Shown here piece after piece: positions 7,409 through 16,967 of a DNA stretch of 64,000 bases; the stretch's first letter is position 1, and every line of letters begins with the position of its first letter. The DNA lies in assembly GCA_017613275.1 (NCBI GenBank), contig JAGAED010000015.1:1-64000 (forward strand), written 5' to 3'. The position numbers and the translations under genes are program-made. This DNA comes from Clostridia bacterium (GTDB taxonomy: Bacteria > Bacillota > Clostridia > TANB77 > CAG-508). The notes under the pieces were generated by a model, which did not search any database, was not told the DNA's origin, and was given only the letters and a program-made list of their open reading frames with translations.

Positions 7409-9514
7409 TCAGGTTTTTTTACTTATACGACACTCCGTCTTTTTGCAGATTTTCTCGAGTTCTTGACCCATTAACATTCCTTTCTCTGTAAGAGATTCTG
7501 CTATTGTTTTAAGCTGTTTGCTTTGTTCTTTTAGAATTTTTTCAGCAAGCTGATAGCCTTCGCTGATTATTCTATCTATTTCTGTATTCAGCATTTGAGT
7601 CCTATCCTCAGATAAGTCCTTTGAGCTATTTCGCCGTGAAAATTTGTTGGACAAACCATATTCAAGCACCATTTTTCTGGCTTCTTCAGATGCTTTCCTA
7701 AGGTCATCACTGGCTCCTGATGTATCCTTTCCGGAATACATTTTTTCAGCAACTCTACCTGCAAGAGAGATAGCTATGTTATGAAGATGATCGTCATAGC
7801 TCCATTCTATGAGAGCAGGTTCATCTTCCCACACAGTAACTCCGAGATAGTTTTCAGCAGGAATTATAGAAATTGCTAATGCTTTTTTTGCAAAACTTTT
7901 CCGAGCTTTTGCCACAAGATAGTGTCCCACCTCATGGTATGCTGTTGAAAGCTTATGTTCAGGGCTCATCTTTTTGTACAGTTCAAAGTTTGCATCAAAA
8001 TTGCTCATCACAATTTCCTTCGTAACTGTCTTTTTGCCCTTAAGAGCCGCCGCTGCCATAGACCTATCAATTATATCGATAGTTCTGTCAGGGTTATTTG
8101 TTTCAAACACGAAACAGCTCGAAACATTAACAATGAATTCCACAACATTTTTTGGTATCTTAACATTGTGGTATTTCATAAGCCTATTAACCTGTTCCTT
8201 TATCATGTGATAAACATCTTCAGGTTTTGGTTCTCTGACCACTATCTTTTCGAACCGTCTTTTGAATGCTTCGTCTCTGGCGAATATTCTCTCATATTCT
8301 TCTTCGGTTGTTGCACCGATAACTGAAATGCCCTCTCTTGCAAGAATAGGCTTTAGAGCATTAGCCATATCGAGTTTGTCATCAGTGCCAGTGCTTCCGG
8401 CTCCAATAACATTGTGAATCTCATCAATGAAGAGAATCACATTTTTGACATTAGAAAGATACTCAGCAATAAGCTTAAATCTTTCTTCTGCCATGCCACG
8501 GTACATTGTACCTGCTACGATGTCGTTTACTGCCAGTGACAGTACAGTTTTGCCCTTCAGAGCATCAACGCATTTGTCATTTTCTATAAGCCAAGCAAGA
8601 TGCTCGACTATTGCAGTTTTTCCGACACCGGCCTTGCCTACAAGGATAGCATTAGATTTTTTGGCTTTCAGGAGCACTTTTGTAAGAGCCTCTGTTTCCT
8701 TTTCTCTTCCGAGAATAGGTGATTTTTCAGACTTGTCAGCCTTGAGAATTTTAACAAATGTCTGAAGTTTCTTGGGGAGCTGAATTGTCTCTTTTTTTGT
8801 TTTCTCAGTCTCCTCTGTTTCATTAGACTCGGTCTTGGCTTCAGCTTCATCCTTATACTCGTTTGATTCGTCATCTGCTTCATCTGTCATCTCTTCGAAG
8901 CTTTCAAATCTTTCGAACTCTTCAAAAGGATCTAATTCATCGGAATCCTCCATCTCATCCTGTTCATCAGGTTCCTCCTGTTCTTTCTTCGCATGTCTTT
9001 TTACATATTCACACCAAATCCTCTCATATACTAATCCTTCATAGTACCTTGCCACACTTATTGTGTCTACTCCGATACTCTTGAAGAAGTCCACTATATA
9101 GCTGCTAGACTTATAGTTGAGCATTGAAATCACAAAGGATATCTCACTTATTTCATGTAAATATGCCTGAGAATATTTGAAAATAGTCCCAATCGTTTCA
9201 TCATAAGCGAAATTAATTTTAATAACGCCATCTTTCACCTCGGCCTCTATTGTTTTTATCTCAGGTCCAGGAGCCTTTGTTGCTTCGCTAACCCACTCTT
9301 TAACTATCTTATCAATAGTTTCCCGGATTAAGCTCCACGCAAAGGTTCCCTGCGAAAGAAAATCGCTCATATAGCTTTCAGAATTAAATATGAGTGTTTT
9401 CATAATGAGAATGTCCGAGATAGAATCAACGCCTAACCGTCTAGCCTCCTTTTGTGCATCGATTACGATTTCGTAGAAATCGGTGTCAAATTTTAGCTTT
9501 GACCTGTTGTTCAT
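7409..9514 (-). CDS. Chimeric ClpC-N/AAA+ and FtsH-type M41 zinc protease
   Basis: 701 aa with an unusual domain order. Residues 1-170 look like two ClpC-type N-terminal repeats. About 175-245 is a Glu/Asp-rich disordered linker. About 250-500 is a ClpA/B/C first-type AAA+ module: GKAGVGKT (293-300), YRGMAEERFK pore region, LFIDEIH (361-367), GATTEEEY and arginine finger region RDEAFKRRFEK. From about 515 to the end is an M41 peptidase domain with YHEVGH (zinc ligands H527, H531, catalytic E528) and SGASDDL, supplying the third ligand near D604, as in FtsH. There is no membrane segment, no second Clp ATPase ring and no ClpP-docking loop. It probably works as a soluble, self-contained ATP-dependent metalloprotease. 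G/C-richer than neighbours, single-gene unit, GGAGG before ATG. Confidence 0.88.
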   Translation of the reverse strand: MNNRSKLKFDTDFYEIVIDAQKEARRLGVDSISDILIMKTLIFNSESYMSDFLSQGTFAWSLIRETIDKIVKEWVSEATKAPGPEIKTIEAEVKDGVIKINFAYDETIGTIFKYSQAYLHEISEISFVISMLNYKSSSYIVDFFKSIGVDTISVARYYEGLVYERIWCEYVKRHAKKEQEEPDEQDEMEDSDELDPFEEFERFESFEEMTDEADDESNEYKDEAEAKTESNETEETEKTKKETIQLPKKLQTFVKILKADKSEKSPILGREKETEALTKVLLKAKKSNAILVGKAGVGKTAIVEHLAWLIENDKCVDALKGKTVLSLAVNDIVAGTMYRGMAEERFKLIAEYLSNVKNVILFIDEIHNVIGAGSTGTDDKLDMANALKPILAREGISVIGATTEEEYERIFARDEAFKRRFEKIVVREPKPEDVYHMIKEQVNRLMKYHNVKIPKNVVEFIVNVSSCFVFETNNPDRTIDIIDRSMAAAALKGKKTVTKEIVMSNFDANFELYKKMSPEHKLSTAYHEVGHYLVAKARKSFAKKALAISIIPAENYLGVTVWEDEPALIEWSYDDHLHNIAISLAGRVAEKMYSGKDTSGASDDLRKASEEARKMVLEYGLSNKFSRRNSSKDLSEDRTQMLNTEIDRIISEGYQLAEKILKEQSKQLKTIAESLTEKGMLMGQELEKICKKTECRISKKT

Positions 9515-9583
9515 AAAAAAACCTCCTGTCAGTTTTTATTCAACTAAAACAAGTTGGATAAACCAGCTAATAGTTGTACTCAT

Positions 9584-9612
9584 ATTTTATCAAATCATTT
9601 ATGTAAAGTCAA
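9584..9612 (-). promoter_or_regulatory. Promoter of the chimeric protease gene
   Basis: TTGACT (9607-9612), 17-bp spacer, TAAAAT (9584-9589), minus strand. The spacer contains ACATAAA, shared with two other GC-rich single genes. The leader carries a small CAACT/AGTTG hairpin (9541-9556). Confidence 0.75.
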
Positions 9613-9628
9613 TAATTTACAATAAATA

Positions 9629-9660
9629 AAATGAGGTTGCTATTAAAAGCAACCTCATTT
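9629..9660 (-). terminator. Terminator of the RpoD-like sigma gene
   Basis: 13-bp perfect stem, AAATGAGGTTGCT (9629-9641) with AGCAACCTCATTT (9648-9660), then an A/T-rich tail. It ends 4 bases from the stop codon. Confidence 0.8.
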
Positions 9661-9663
9661 AAA

Positions 9664-10566
9664 TCATGTTCTAAAAATGTTACTATTATCGAAATCAGCG
9701 TTGATATATTCTCTAATTTTTTTCAACGCTTTTTTCTCAATTTGGCGTATTCTCTCTTTCGTGACACCTAGGCTTATTGATACCTCTTCCAATGTTTCAG
9801 AATCACCATATATCAACCCTAGCCGCCGTTTAATTACCTCACATTCCCTTTCGTTAAGAATTTCATCAAGAGCATCTATAACTGCATCATCTATTATTTC
9901 CTCCAAAATATAATCCGCACTGCCCTTAACAGATCTGTCTGGAATAGTATCTCCCAGCACAATTTCTTCGTCTTCAGAAATTGGAGTTTCTAATGAAGCA
10001 ATATCTAAAAAGTGTAATTGAATCTTTTTAATATCTTTCACAGAAAATCCTGTAAGTTCTGAGACTTCCTTGTCAGTAGGTTCTCTCTGGTTTTTAGCAA
10101 TAAACATTGCTTTAGCCTTTTTAATTTCTAGATACTTCAACTGCAAACCTACCGGCAGTCTTATGGTTCTAGAATTTTCAGCATGTGAACGAGTAATTGC
10201 CTGTTTGATCCATCTTGTTGCATAAGTTGAAAACTTGAATCCTAAAGTGTAGTCATAGTGTTCTAATGCCCGCATAAGTCCCAAATTACCATTCTGTATA
10301 ATGTCTAACAATGGTTCATTGTACAACATTGCATAAGACTTAGCAATAGGAACCACTAACTTAAGATTTGAGTTTAAAAACTTTTTCCGAGCTTCTTTTG
10401 CTTCTTTTATAGTGCCTTCTTTTATCGTTTTTGCTAGTTTTAATTCTTCTTTGGGAGTAAGAAGTGGAATTTTGCCTATCTCTTTTAGATAAGCACTGGT
10501 ACTGTCTAAATACTCAGTTTTTGAATTTTTTCTGCTTATCAAATCGATATCTCTATTTTCAGCCAT
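9664..10566 (-). CDS. RpoD-like sigma factor, group 2
   Basis: 300 aa from ATG at 10566 (MAENRD). An upstream in-frame ATG overlaps the GGAGG site and is unlikely. Region 1.2 is DSTSAYLKEIGKIPLL and region 2 includes DIIQNGNLGLMRALEHYDY and FSTYATRWIKQAITR, the core-binding and -10 recognition helices. Region 4 includes ETLEEVSISLGVTKERIRQIE, the -35 helix-turn-helix. It lacks region 1.1 and is shorter than a usual primary sigma, so it is more likely an alternative factor reading RpoD-like promoters. It lies directly upstream of the chimeric protease in the GC-richer block. It has its own promoter (TTGTAT, 17 bp, TATAAT on the minus strand just upstream) and terminator. Its regulon is unknown. 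Confidence 0.88.
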   Translation of the reverse strand: MAENRDIDLISRKNSKTEYLDSTSAYLKEIGKIPLLTPKEELKLAKTIKEGTIKEAKEARKKFLNSNLKLVVPIAKSYAMLYNEPLLDIIQNGNLGLMRALEHYDYTLGFKFSTYATRWIKQAITRSHAENSRTIRLPVGLQLKYLEIKKAKAMFIAKNQREPTDKEVSELTGFSVKDIKKIQLHFLDIASLETPISEDEEIVLGDTIPDRSVKGSADYILEEIIDDAVIDALDEILNERECEVIKRRLGLIYGDSETLEEVSISLGVTKERIRQIEKKALKKIREYINADFDNSNIFRT

Positions 10567-10656
10567 GATGTACACCTCCATATATTTATATAATAGGTTT
10601 AATGAACTTGATTTATGCTATTATATACTAATTTACATAAGAATACAAGTGCCAAT

Positions 10657-10680
10657 AAAAAAAATCCCAGATTTGGGACT
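10657..10680 (-). terminator. efp terminator
   Basis: TCCCA (10665-10669) and TGGGA (10674-10678) around a 4-nt loop, followed on the minus strand by eight T residues. Confidence 0.8.
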
Positions 10681-10692
10681 TTTCTTTATATC

Positions 10693-11259
10693 TTATACTC
10701 TTTCCATGTATTCGCATGTTCTTGTATCTATTCTTAATACATCACCAATGTTTACAAATAATGGAACTTGTAATTCCAAACCTGTTTCTAATGTTGCAGG
10801 TTTACCAGATGTTGTTGTTGTGTTTCCACTAAATCCAGGTTCTGTATATGTTACCTCTAATTCAACAAATGTAGGAGGTTCAACTGCAAATACGTTTCCT
10901 TTATATGAAAGTATTGTAACTTCTATATTTTCTTTTAAGTATTTTAAGCAGTCTCCTAATTGGTTTTCATTTAAAGGCATTTGGTCATATGTTTCATTAT
11001 CCATGAAGTAATATAGACCACCATCATTGTATAAATATTGCATAGCTTTTTTCTCTATTTCTGCTCCTGGATATTTATCTGATGGGTTAAATGTTTTTTC
11101 TAAAACTGAACCTGTTATAACATTTTTTAATTTTGTTCTAACAAAAGCTGCTCCCTTTCCTGGTTTAACGTGTTGGAATTCTACTACTCTGAATACGTTT
11201 CCATCCATTTCGAATGTTGTTCCATTTCTAAAATCTCCTGCTGAATATACTGCTGCCAT
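10693..11259 (-). CDS. efp: Elongation factor P
   Basis: 188 aa from ATG at 11259 (MAAVYS), preceded by AAAGGAG; the earlier in-frame ATG overlaps that site. It has an N-terminal KOW-like domain with [10 protein letters not shown], where the lysine of PGKG (K35) is the loop residue modified in many bacteria, followed by two OB-type domains ending in [15 protein letters not shown]. It relieves ribosome stalling at polyproline in the P/E site. It follows the Xaa-Pro peptidase gene, an arrangement also known from the yqhT-efp pair of Bacillus. No modification enzyme gene is nearby. Confidence 0.96.
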   Translation of the reverse strand: MAAVYSAGDFRNGTTFEMDGNVFRVVEFQHVKPGKGAAFVRTKLKNVITGSVLEKTFNPSDKYPGAEIEKKAMQYLYNDGGLYYFMDNETYDQMPLNENQLGDCLKYLKENIEVTILSYKGNVFAVEPPTFVELEVTYTEPGFSGNTTTTSGKPATLETGLELQVPLFVNIGDVLRIDTRTCEYMERV

Positions 11260-11329
11260 TTTTATTTCTCCTTTCAAATTTCAAAACTTCTTATCTATTT
11301 TACAACAAATTCTCAGAAAAATCAAGTGT

Positions 11330-12388
11330 TTAAATTATAATATAATTTTTCTCAGAGTTTGTTAGACTAATACAGCCAAATTTTGTGATTTGGACAGTAT
11401 CTTCTATTCTGACTCCAAATTTTCCTGCTATATAAATTCCTGGTTCATTTGTAACCACCATGTTTTCTTTCAATGTTGCATCTGTATTTTGATTTATGAA
11501 TGGTGGTTCATGAATTTCTAGCCCAACACCATGTCCCAAACTATGAATTAAGTCATGGTTATTTAATTTAAAATCATTAACTACCATTTTAGTTATATTT
11601 CTTATTATTGCTCCATCTTTGTATTCATTTAATGTTTGATTTTGATTCTTTAAAACTAAGTCATATATCGGTTTTATTTGTTCAGGAACTTTACCTACAA
11701 AGAAAGTTCTTGTCATATCTGAACAATAGCCATTATATTTGCATCCCATGTCTATTGTTATTATATCTTCTGGCTGAATTTTTCTATCTGTTGGTACTGC
11801 ATGTGGTTTAGATGTATTTTCACCTGATGCTACTATTGTATCAAATGATAACCCATCTGTTCTTTGTTTATAGTATTCTTCTATTTCATTTGCAATTTGT
11901 TTTTCTGTCATTCCTGGTTTTATATATGATAAAATGTATGAAAAACAATTATCTGTTATTTCGCAAGCTTTTCTAAGGTTTGACAATTCTTCTTCGTCTT
12001 TTATCATTCTTTGTTTTTCTATTATGTATTCTGTTTCTACAAAATTATTTATTTTATATTTTCTTAAATATTCTTTATATTGTGCATAAGTAACATAATG
12101 TTCTTCAAATCCCACATTTTCGCAAAACATAAAGAAATTCTCATAATCGTCTTTTGAAAGATCTCTAACATCAAATACAACAATTTCATCAAATATTGTT
12201 AAATTGTTGTGTACATATTCGATATATCTTCCATCTGTAATATAAATGTTTTCTTTTCTTGTTACCAATAGAACGCCTTCTGCGTCTAGCCCTGTAAGAT
12301 ATTTAATGTTTACAGGATTTGAGATTATTATTCCTTGCAAATCAAGGCTTGACATTTTATTTCTTAACCATTGCATTTTTGAATTCAT
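11330..12388 (-). CDS. Xaa-Pro aminopeptidase, M24B
   Basis: 352 aa. The N-terminal creatinase-like domain (1-120) is followed by a pita-bread metallopeptidase domain. Metal ligands are visible in ITIDMGCKYNGYCSDMTRT (two Asp), SLGHGVGLEIHE (His), VVTNEPGIY (Glu) and GVRIEDTV (Glu). It removes N-terminal residues preceding proline, using two metal ions, in the cytoplasm. AAAGGA precedes ATG. It is followed 70 bp later by efp, which also concerns proline-rich proteins. It probably forms one transcription unit with yqeG and the prepilin peptidase gene upstream. Confidence 0.93.
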   Translation of the reverse strand: MNSKMQWLRNKMSSLDLQGIIISNPVNIKYLTGLDAEGVLLVTRKENIYITDGRYIEYVHNNLTIFDEIVVFDVRDLSKDDYENFFMFCENVGFEEHYVTYAQYKEYLRKYKINNFVETEYIIEKQRMIKDEEELSNLRKACEITDNCFSYILSYIKPGMTEKQIANEIEEYYKQRTDGLSFDTIVASGENTSKPHAVPTDRKIQPEDIITIDMGCKYNGYCSDMTRTFFVGKVPEQIKPIYDLVLKNQNQTLNEYKDGAIIRNITKMVVNDFKLNNHDLIHSLGHGVGLEIHEPPFINQNTDATLKENMVVTNEPGIYIAGKFGVRIEDTVQITKFGCISLTNSEKNYIII

Positions 12389-12419
12389 AACTACTATTCC
12401 TTTCTATGCACAATAAAGA

Positions 12420-13172
12420 CTAACCTTTATACATTCCCAAAGTAAATATTTGAATCAATAAAGTTTTAATTGCTTCAAATGGCACAAACATACTGATAAA
12501 TGATGCCAATACTATAAATGGTCCAAATGGAATGTATTCGTCTGTTTTTCTAATTTTTGTTGCAAGTAATATAATGCTTAGAACCGCACCAATTAGGAAT
12601 GATACAAGTGTTATTATTATTATATTTGACAATCCAAAGAATAACCCTAATGCTCCCATTAGCTTAACGTCGCCAAAGCCCATTGCTTCTTTTCCATAAA
12701 AAACTCCACCAAGAAGTGTTATTATTAAGAATATTCCAGCCCCTGCCAACATTCCTAAGAACATATTTAGAGCTATTGCTACATTTGAAATTCCATATAA
12801 AAATGTGAATATTAAACCTACTTCGAATATTGTTAAGTTAAGTCTATTAGGGATTATTTGTAGTTTAAAGTCAATTGCAAATGCTGATAGTAACATTGGT
12901 GTTAATATCATGAATTTGATTAAATCTAGATTAGCTATTATTGTATCTTTTATACCAAAGAAATATAATAAGCATACATATATTGCTGCTGTTATAAGCA
13001 TTAAAATATAGTTTGGTTTGTAGTTTGTTTTCATTTCTTTAAATATATCTTTTGAAAAGACTTTTTTGTATTCTGGTAGACGTTTATTCATCCAACCAAC
13101 GAATTGTCCTACTATTAATCCTAATATAATAAAGCCTACGTAAAAGGCTATGTGTATGTCATTTAAATACAT
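12420..13172 (-). CDS. Type IV prepilin peptidase, A24 family
   Basis: 250 aa, about seven membrane helices. The two catalytic aspartates lie in FAIDFKLQIIPNRL and in GFGDVKLMGALG, as in PilD/ComC enzymes. The cytoplasmic zinc-binding Cys pairs of the longer Gram-negative type are missing, as in many Firmicutes homologues. It cleaves the leader of prepilin-like proteins before the hydrophobic helix. A candidate substrate is the pilin-like protein at 32020-33337. No pilus assembly ATPase or platform gene is in the window. GGAGA precedes ATG. Confidence 0.9.
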   Translation of the reverse strand: MYLNDIHIAFYVGFIILGLIVGQFVGWMNKRLPEYKKVFSKDIFKEMKTNYKPNYILMLITAAIYVCLLYFFGIKDTIIANLDLIKFMILTPMLLSAFAIDFKLQIIPNRLNLTIFEVGLIFTFLYGISNVAIALNMFLGMLAGAGIFLIITLLGGVFYGKEAMGFGDVKLMGALGLFFGLSNIIIITLVSFLIGAVLSIILLATKIRKTDEYIPFGPFIVLASFISMFVPFEAIKTLLIQIFTLGMYKG

Positions 13173-13214
13173 ATATGTTTCTCCTTTGTTAATATAATTT
13201 TTAACTTTGAGTTT

Positions 13215-13727
13215 TTATTGCTGAGATGCAACTTTTTGTTGTTTCTTTTTAAATCTATTTTTTATAAAGTTTTCAATTGGTCTTTTCCATGCAGTGTACC
13301 AGTATTCTTTCTTTTGAATTGGTTCTACTAGAATTGTAAACATATTACATCTATTTCCGCCTATTACATCTGTAAAGATTTGATCTCCAACAGCTGCAAT
13401 ATTTTCTGGCTTTTCTTGTAACAGATTTTGTACTTTTATAAATCCGCCTTTACATGGTTTTTTTGCTAAATTTACATATGGAATGTCTAATGCAGTTGAT
13501 ACTTTTCCAACTTTTTCTTTATCGTTTGTGTTAGATAAAATGTAAAGCTTGATTCCACATTCTTTCATTTTTTTAACCCATTTTTTTACATCTTCTGATA
13601 GTTTTTGTTCTATATTTATTAGTGTATTATCTACATCTAAAATCAATGCTTTTATTTTATTTTCCTTTAATACTTGCTCTGTTATTTCTGAAACACTTGG
13701 TAAGAGCATGTTTGGATATAATATCAT
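13215..13727 (-). CDS. yqeG: YqeG-family HAD phosphatase
   Basis: 170 aa from ATG at 13727 (MILYPNM), with GGAGG 7 nt upstream; a start 12 bases earlier would lie within that site. The HAD nucleophile motif is ILDVDNTL, motif II is YILSNTND, and the later Asp pair lies in AVGDQIFTDVIGG. This matches the YqeG class IIIA phosphatases of Firmicutes, whose physiological substrate is not firmly established. The basic C-terminus (KNRFKKKQQKV) is unusual for an enzyme and may bind RNA or membrane. It heads the yqeG, prepilin peptidase, pepP, efp series. Confidence 0.9.
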   Translation of the reverse strand: MILYPNMLLPSVSEITEQVLKENKIKALILDVDNTLINIEQKLSEDVKKWVKKMKECGIKLYILSNTNDKEKVGKVSTALDIPYVNLAKKPCKGGFIKVQNLLQEKPENIAAVGDQIFTDVIGGNRCNMFTILVEPIQKKEYWYTAWKRPIENFIKNRFKKKQQKVASQQ

Positions 13728-13819
13728 GTTTTCCTCCAAAAATAGTGTCGATTTTTTTCAATTATATATTATCAATATGTTATTATTTTGTCAATTGTTT
13801 TTTGTGCATTTTGAAACCG

Positions 13820-13860
13820 AAAACCTTGTTTTTGTGGAGTGCCCCAAAAAACAAGGTTTT
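13820..13860 (-). terminator. uvrA terminator built on the GGAGTG-CCCC hairpin repeat
   Basis: AAAACCTTGTTTTT and AAAAAACAAGGTTTT arms close over an apex GTGGAGTGCCCC. It lies 5 bases after the uvrA stop. Same family as copies at 5733, 30839, 31823, 33775 and 33805, with different outer arms but a conserved apex. Confidence 0.75.
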
Positions 13861-13865
13861 AAAAT

Positions 13866-16697
13866 TTATTTTAGATATTTTTTTAAGAATTCTCCTGTGT
13901 GACTTTCTGGTATTTTGCATATTTCTTCTGGTGTTCCTTCTGCTACTATTGTTCCTCCTGCTTCTCCACCTTCAGGTCCTAAGTCTACTATATAATCTGC
14001 TGTTTTTATTAAGTCTAAGTTGTGTTCGATTACTATTATTGTGTTTCCTGTATCTACAAGTCTTTGTAATATATCTACTAATCTGTGAACATCTGCTATG
14101 TGCAATCCTGTTGTTGGTTCGTCTAAGATGTATAGTGTTTTTCCTGTTGCCTTTTTTGATAGTTCTGTTGCAAGTTTTACTCTTTGTGCCTCTCCACCTG
14201 ACAATGTTGTTGATGGTTGTCCTAATTTTATATAGCCTAATCCAACATCATATAGTGTTTGGATTTTTGTTTTTATTCTTGGTATTTTGTCGAAAAATGT
14301 TAGTGCTTCTTCAACTGTCATATCTAATACGTCTGCTATATTTTTGCCTTTATATTTTACCTCTAAGGTTTCCCTATTATACCTTTTTCCTTTACATACT
14401 TCGCATGGTACAAATATATCTGGCAAGAAGTGCATTTCTATTTTATGAACTCCGTCTCCATTACAGCTTTCGCATCTACCACCAGCTACGTTAAAACTAA
14501 ATCTACCTTTTTGGTATCCTCTTAGTTTTGCTTCCTCTGTTTCTGCAAATAAATCTCTTATCATGTCGAATACACCAGTATATGTTGCTGGATTTGAACG
14601 AGGTGTTCTACCTATTGGTGATTGGTCGATATTAATTATTTTATCTATATTTTCTAATCCTTTAACTTCTTTACATTTTCCTGGCTTTTCGTTTGAACCG
14701 TTTATCTCTTTTGCAACTGTTTTATATAAAACTTCACTTACTAATGTTGATTTTCCTGAGCCTGAAACTCCTGTAACGCAAGTAAATACTCCAAGCGGGA
14801 ATTTTACATTTATGTTTTTTAAGTTATTTTCTGTTGCTCCTTTTATTTCTATTGCTTTTGATTTTACTGGTTTTCTTCTTTTTTTAGGTACCTCGATTTT
14901 TTTCTTTCCACTTAAATATTGACCTGTAATTGATTTTTCAACCTTCATTATTTCTTTTGCAGTTCCTTGTGCCATTACATAACCACCATGAACTCCAGCT
15001 CCTGGGCCAATATCAATTATTTGATCTGCTGCATGCATTGTGTCTTCGTCATGTTCTACTACTAATAGTGTGTTTCCTAAATCTCTGAGTTTTTTTAATG
15101 TTGCAAGTAATTTATCATTATCTCTTTGGTGTAGTCCAATGCTTGGCTCGTCTAATATATAAAGCACTCCTGTTAAACCAGAACCAATTTGAGTGGCCAA
15201 ACGAATTCTTTGAGCTTCTCCTCCTGATAATGTTCCGGCTCCTCTTGAAAGTGTAAGGTATTCAAGTCCTACATCTATTAAGAATTGAAGCCTTACATCT
15301 ATTTCTTTTAATATCATTTCTGCTATCATTGCTTTTTGTTTTGTTAGTTTTAGTTTGTTTAGATATTCTTTTATTTTGTTAATTGACATTTCGGTCAATT
15401 CATTGATGTTTTTTGTTCCGACTTTTATTGATAGTATTTCGTTTTTTAGTCTTGCACCATTACAAGTTGGGCAATGTGAATTGCTCATATACATTTCATA
15501 AAAGTCTCTCATTCCTTGAGATTTTGTTTCACTATGACGTCTATCTAATGTTGGAATAACTCCTTCGAATGGTGCTTTGAATTTTCTTGTACCTGTATAA
15601 GATGTAAATTCAAAATCAATTTCTTCATCTCCTGTTCCATACAATATTTTTTCCATAAACCATCTTGGTAAGTCTTTTATTTTTTTATCTTTTATATCTA
15701 TTCCATAATGGTTTCCAACACTTTCGAAATACATTTTAGCCATTGTGTCGCCCTTCTTCATTGTGCTTGCGCCAAATGCTTTTATTCCGTCATATAGAGT
15801 TTTGTTTTTATCTGGAACAATTAGGTCTTCGTCCATTTTCATTAAATATCCAATTCCCATACATGTTGGGCATGCTCCAAATGGATTGTTAAATGAGAAC
15901 ATTCTTGGTGAAAGCTCAGGGAAACTGAAACCGCAAGTTGGGCAAGCATAATTACAGCTATATAGCACTGGTTTTTGGCCTTGAATGTCTATTAGAACCA
16001 TGTTTTCTGCATGTTTTAGAGCAGTTTCAACAGATTCTGTTAATCTGCTTGTAATGTCTGGTTTTATTACTAACCTATCTACAACAAGTTCTATATCATG
16101 TTTTTTGTTTTTGTCTAGCTTTATTTCATCTTCGCCTAATTCATAGATTTCTCCATCGACTCTTGCTCTTACAAATCCATCTTTTTGGTAGCCTTCTAAT
16201 TGTTTTACAAATTCTCCTTTTCTTCCTCTTACAACTGGCGCTAATACTTGGATTTTTGTTCCTTCTTCTAATTCCATAATGTTATCTATTATTTGGTCTA
16301 TTGTTTGCTTTTCAATTTTTGTACCACAGTTTGGACAATATGGAACGCCAATTCTTGCATATAATAGACGAATGTAATCATATATTTCTGTAACTGTTCC
16401 GACTGTTGACCTTGGATTTTTTGAAGTTGTTTTTTGGTCAATGGAAATTGCAGGGCTTAACCCCTCAATTGATTCTACATTTGGTTTTTCCATCAACCCT
16501 AAAAACTGCCTTGCATAAGAAGATAAACTTTCTACATATCTTCTTTGGCCTTCAGCATATAAAGTATCAAATGCTAAGCTTGACTTTCCAGAACCAGAAA
16601 GTCCTGTTACTACAACAAGCTTATCTCTTGGAATTTCTATATCTATATTTTTTAGATTATGTTCTTTTGCTCCTTTTATAACGATTTTATCATTCAT
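13866..16697 (-). CDS. uvrA: Excinuclease ABC subunit A
   Basis: 943 aa, full family length. It has two ABC ATPase modules: Walker [15 protein letters not shown] near the N-terminus and [14 protein letters not shown] near 640, and two LSGGEAQR signatures. Zinc-binding cysteines occur as CPNCG, CPTCGF..CPTC and [12 protein letters not shown]. It is the damage-recognition subunit of nucleotide excision repair, loading UvrB on DNA. UvrB is not adjacent here. AAAGGA precedes ATG. No SOS operator is seen upstream. It is transcribed divergently from the small GC-rich gene at 16968. Confidence 0.98.
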   Translation of the reverse strand: MNDKIVIKGAKEHNLKNIDIEIPRDKLVVVTGLSGSGKSSLAFDTLYAEGQRRYVESLSSYARQFLGLMEKPNVESIEGLSPAISIDQKTTSKNPRSTVGTVTEIYDYIRLLYARIGVPYCPNCGTKIEKQTIDQIIDNIMELEEGTKIQVLAPVVRGRKGEFVKQLEGYQKDGFVRARVDGEIYELGEDEIKLDKNKKHDIELVVDRLVIKPDITSRLTESVETALKHAENMVLIDIQGQKPVLYSCNYACPTCGFSFPELSPRMFSFNNPFGACPTCMGIGYLMKMDEDLIVPDKNKTLYDGIKAFGASTMKKGDTMAKMYFESVGNHYGIDIKDKKIKDLPRWFMEKILYGTGDEEIDFEFTSYTGTRKFKAPFEGVIPTLDRRHSETKSQGMRDFYEMYMSNSHCPTCNGARLKNEILSIKVGTKNINELTEMSINKIKEYLNKLKLTKQKAMIAEMILKEIDVRLQFLIDVGLEYLTLSRGAGTLSGGEAQRIRLATQIGSGLTGVLYILDEPSIGLHQRDNDKLLATLKKLRDLGNTLLVVEHDEDTMHAADQIIDIGPGAGVHGGYVMAQGTAKEIMKVEKSITGQYLSGKKKIEVPKKRRKPVKSKAIEIKGATENNLKNINVKFPLGVFTCVTGVSGSGKSTLVSEVLYKTVAKEINGSNEKPGKCKEVKGLENIDKIINIDQSPIGRTPRSNPATYTGVFDMIRDLFAETEEAKLRGYQKGRFSFNVAGGRCESCNGDGVHKIEMHFLPDIFVPCEVCKGKRYNRETLEVKYKGKNIADVLDMTVEEALTFFDKIPRIKTKIQTLYDVGLGYIKLGQPSTTLSGGEAQRVKLATELSKKATGKTLYILDEPTTGLHIADVHRLVDILQRLVDTGNTIIVIEHNLDLIKTADYIVDLGPEGGEAGGTIVAEGTPEEICKIPESHTGEFLKKYLK

Positions 16698-16763
16698 ATA
16701 AAATTTTCCTTTCTTTTAATATAAGTATTATATAACTTTTTTGCATTTTTATCAACTAAATTA

Positions 16764-16793
16764 TTGATTTTCCTGTTTATAATATGTTATAAT
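16764..16793 (+). promoter_or_regulatory. Promoter of the 114-aa GC-rich gene
   Basis: TTGATT (16764-16769), 18-bp spacer, TATAAT (16788-16793). A start near 16800 leaves an unusually long leader of about 168 nt. Confidence 0.6.
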
Positions 16794-16802
16794 ATACTAC
16801 AA

Positions 16803-16900
16803 TCTGTGGGTGAACTATACCCCAGTTTATATTATAGAGTGAATTACGGCTTTTGTATTTCACACCCTAATTCCCATTTCCTCATATATATGTTAAACTG
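16803..16900 (+). ncRNA. Structured 5' leader, possible cis-regulatory RNA
   Basis: CCAGTTTA (16822-16829) pairs with TAAACTGG (about 16891-16898), enclosing a hairpin with GTGAATTAC and GTATTTCAC arms. A smaller GGGT/ACCC hairpin precedes it. The fold is read by eye. It matches no riboswitch I know. Confidence 0.35.
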
Positions 16901-16967
16901 GTATAAGTTTTTTCATATATATGGTTTATATATTTAAACATTTTTAAGAAATTTAGGAGGGAAAAAC

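Noticed and set aside
12420-13172. Type IV pilus or competence operon
   Set aside because: Only the prepilin peptidase is present; neighbours are yqeG, pepP and efp.
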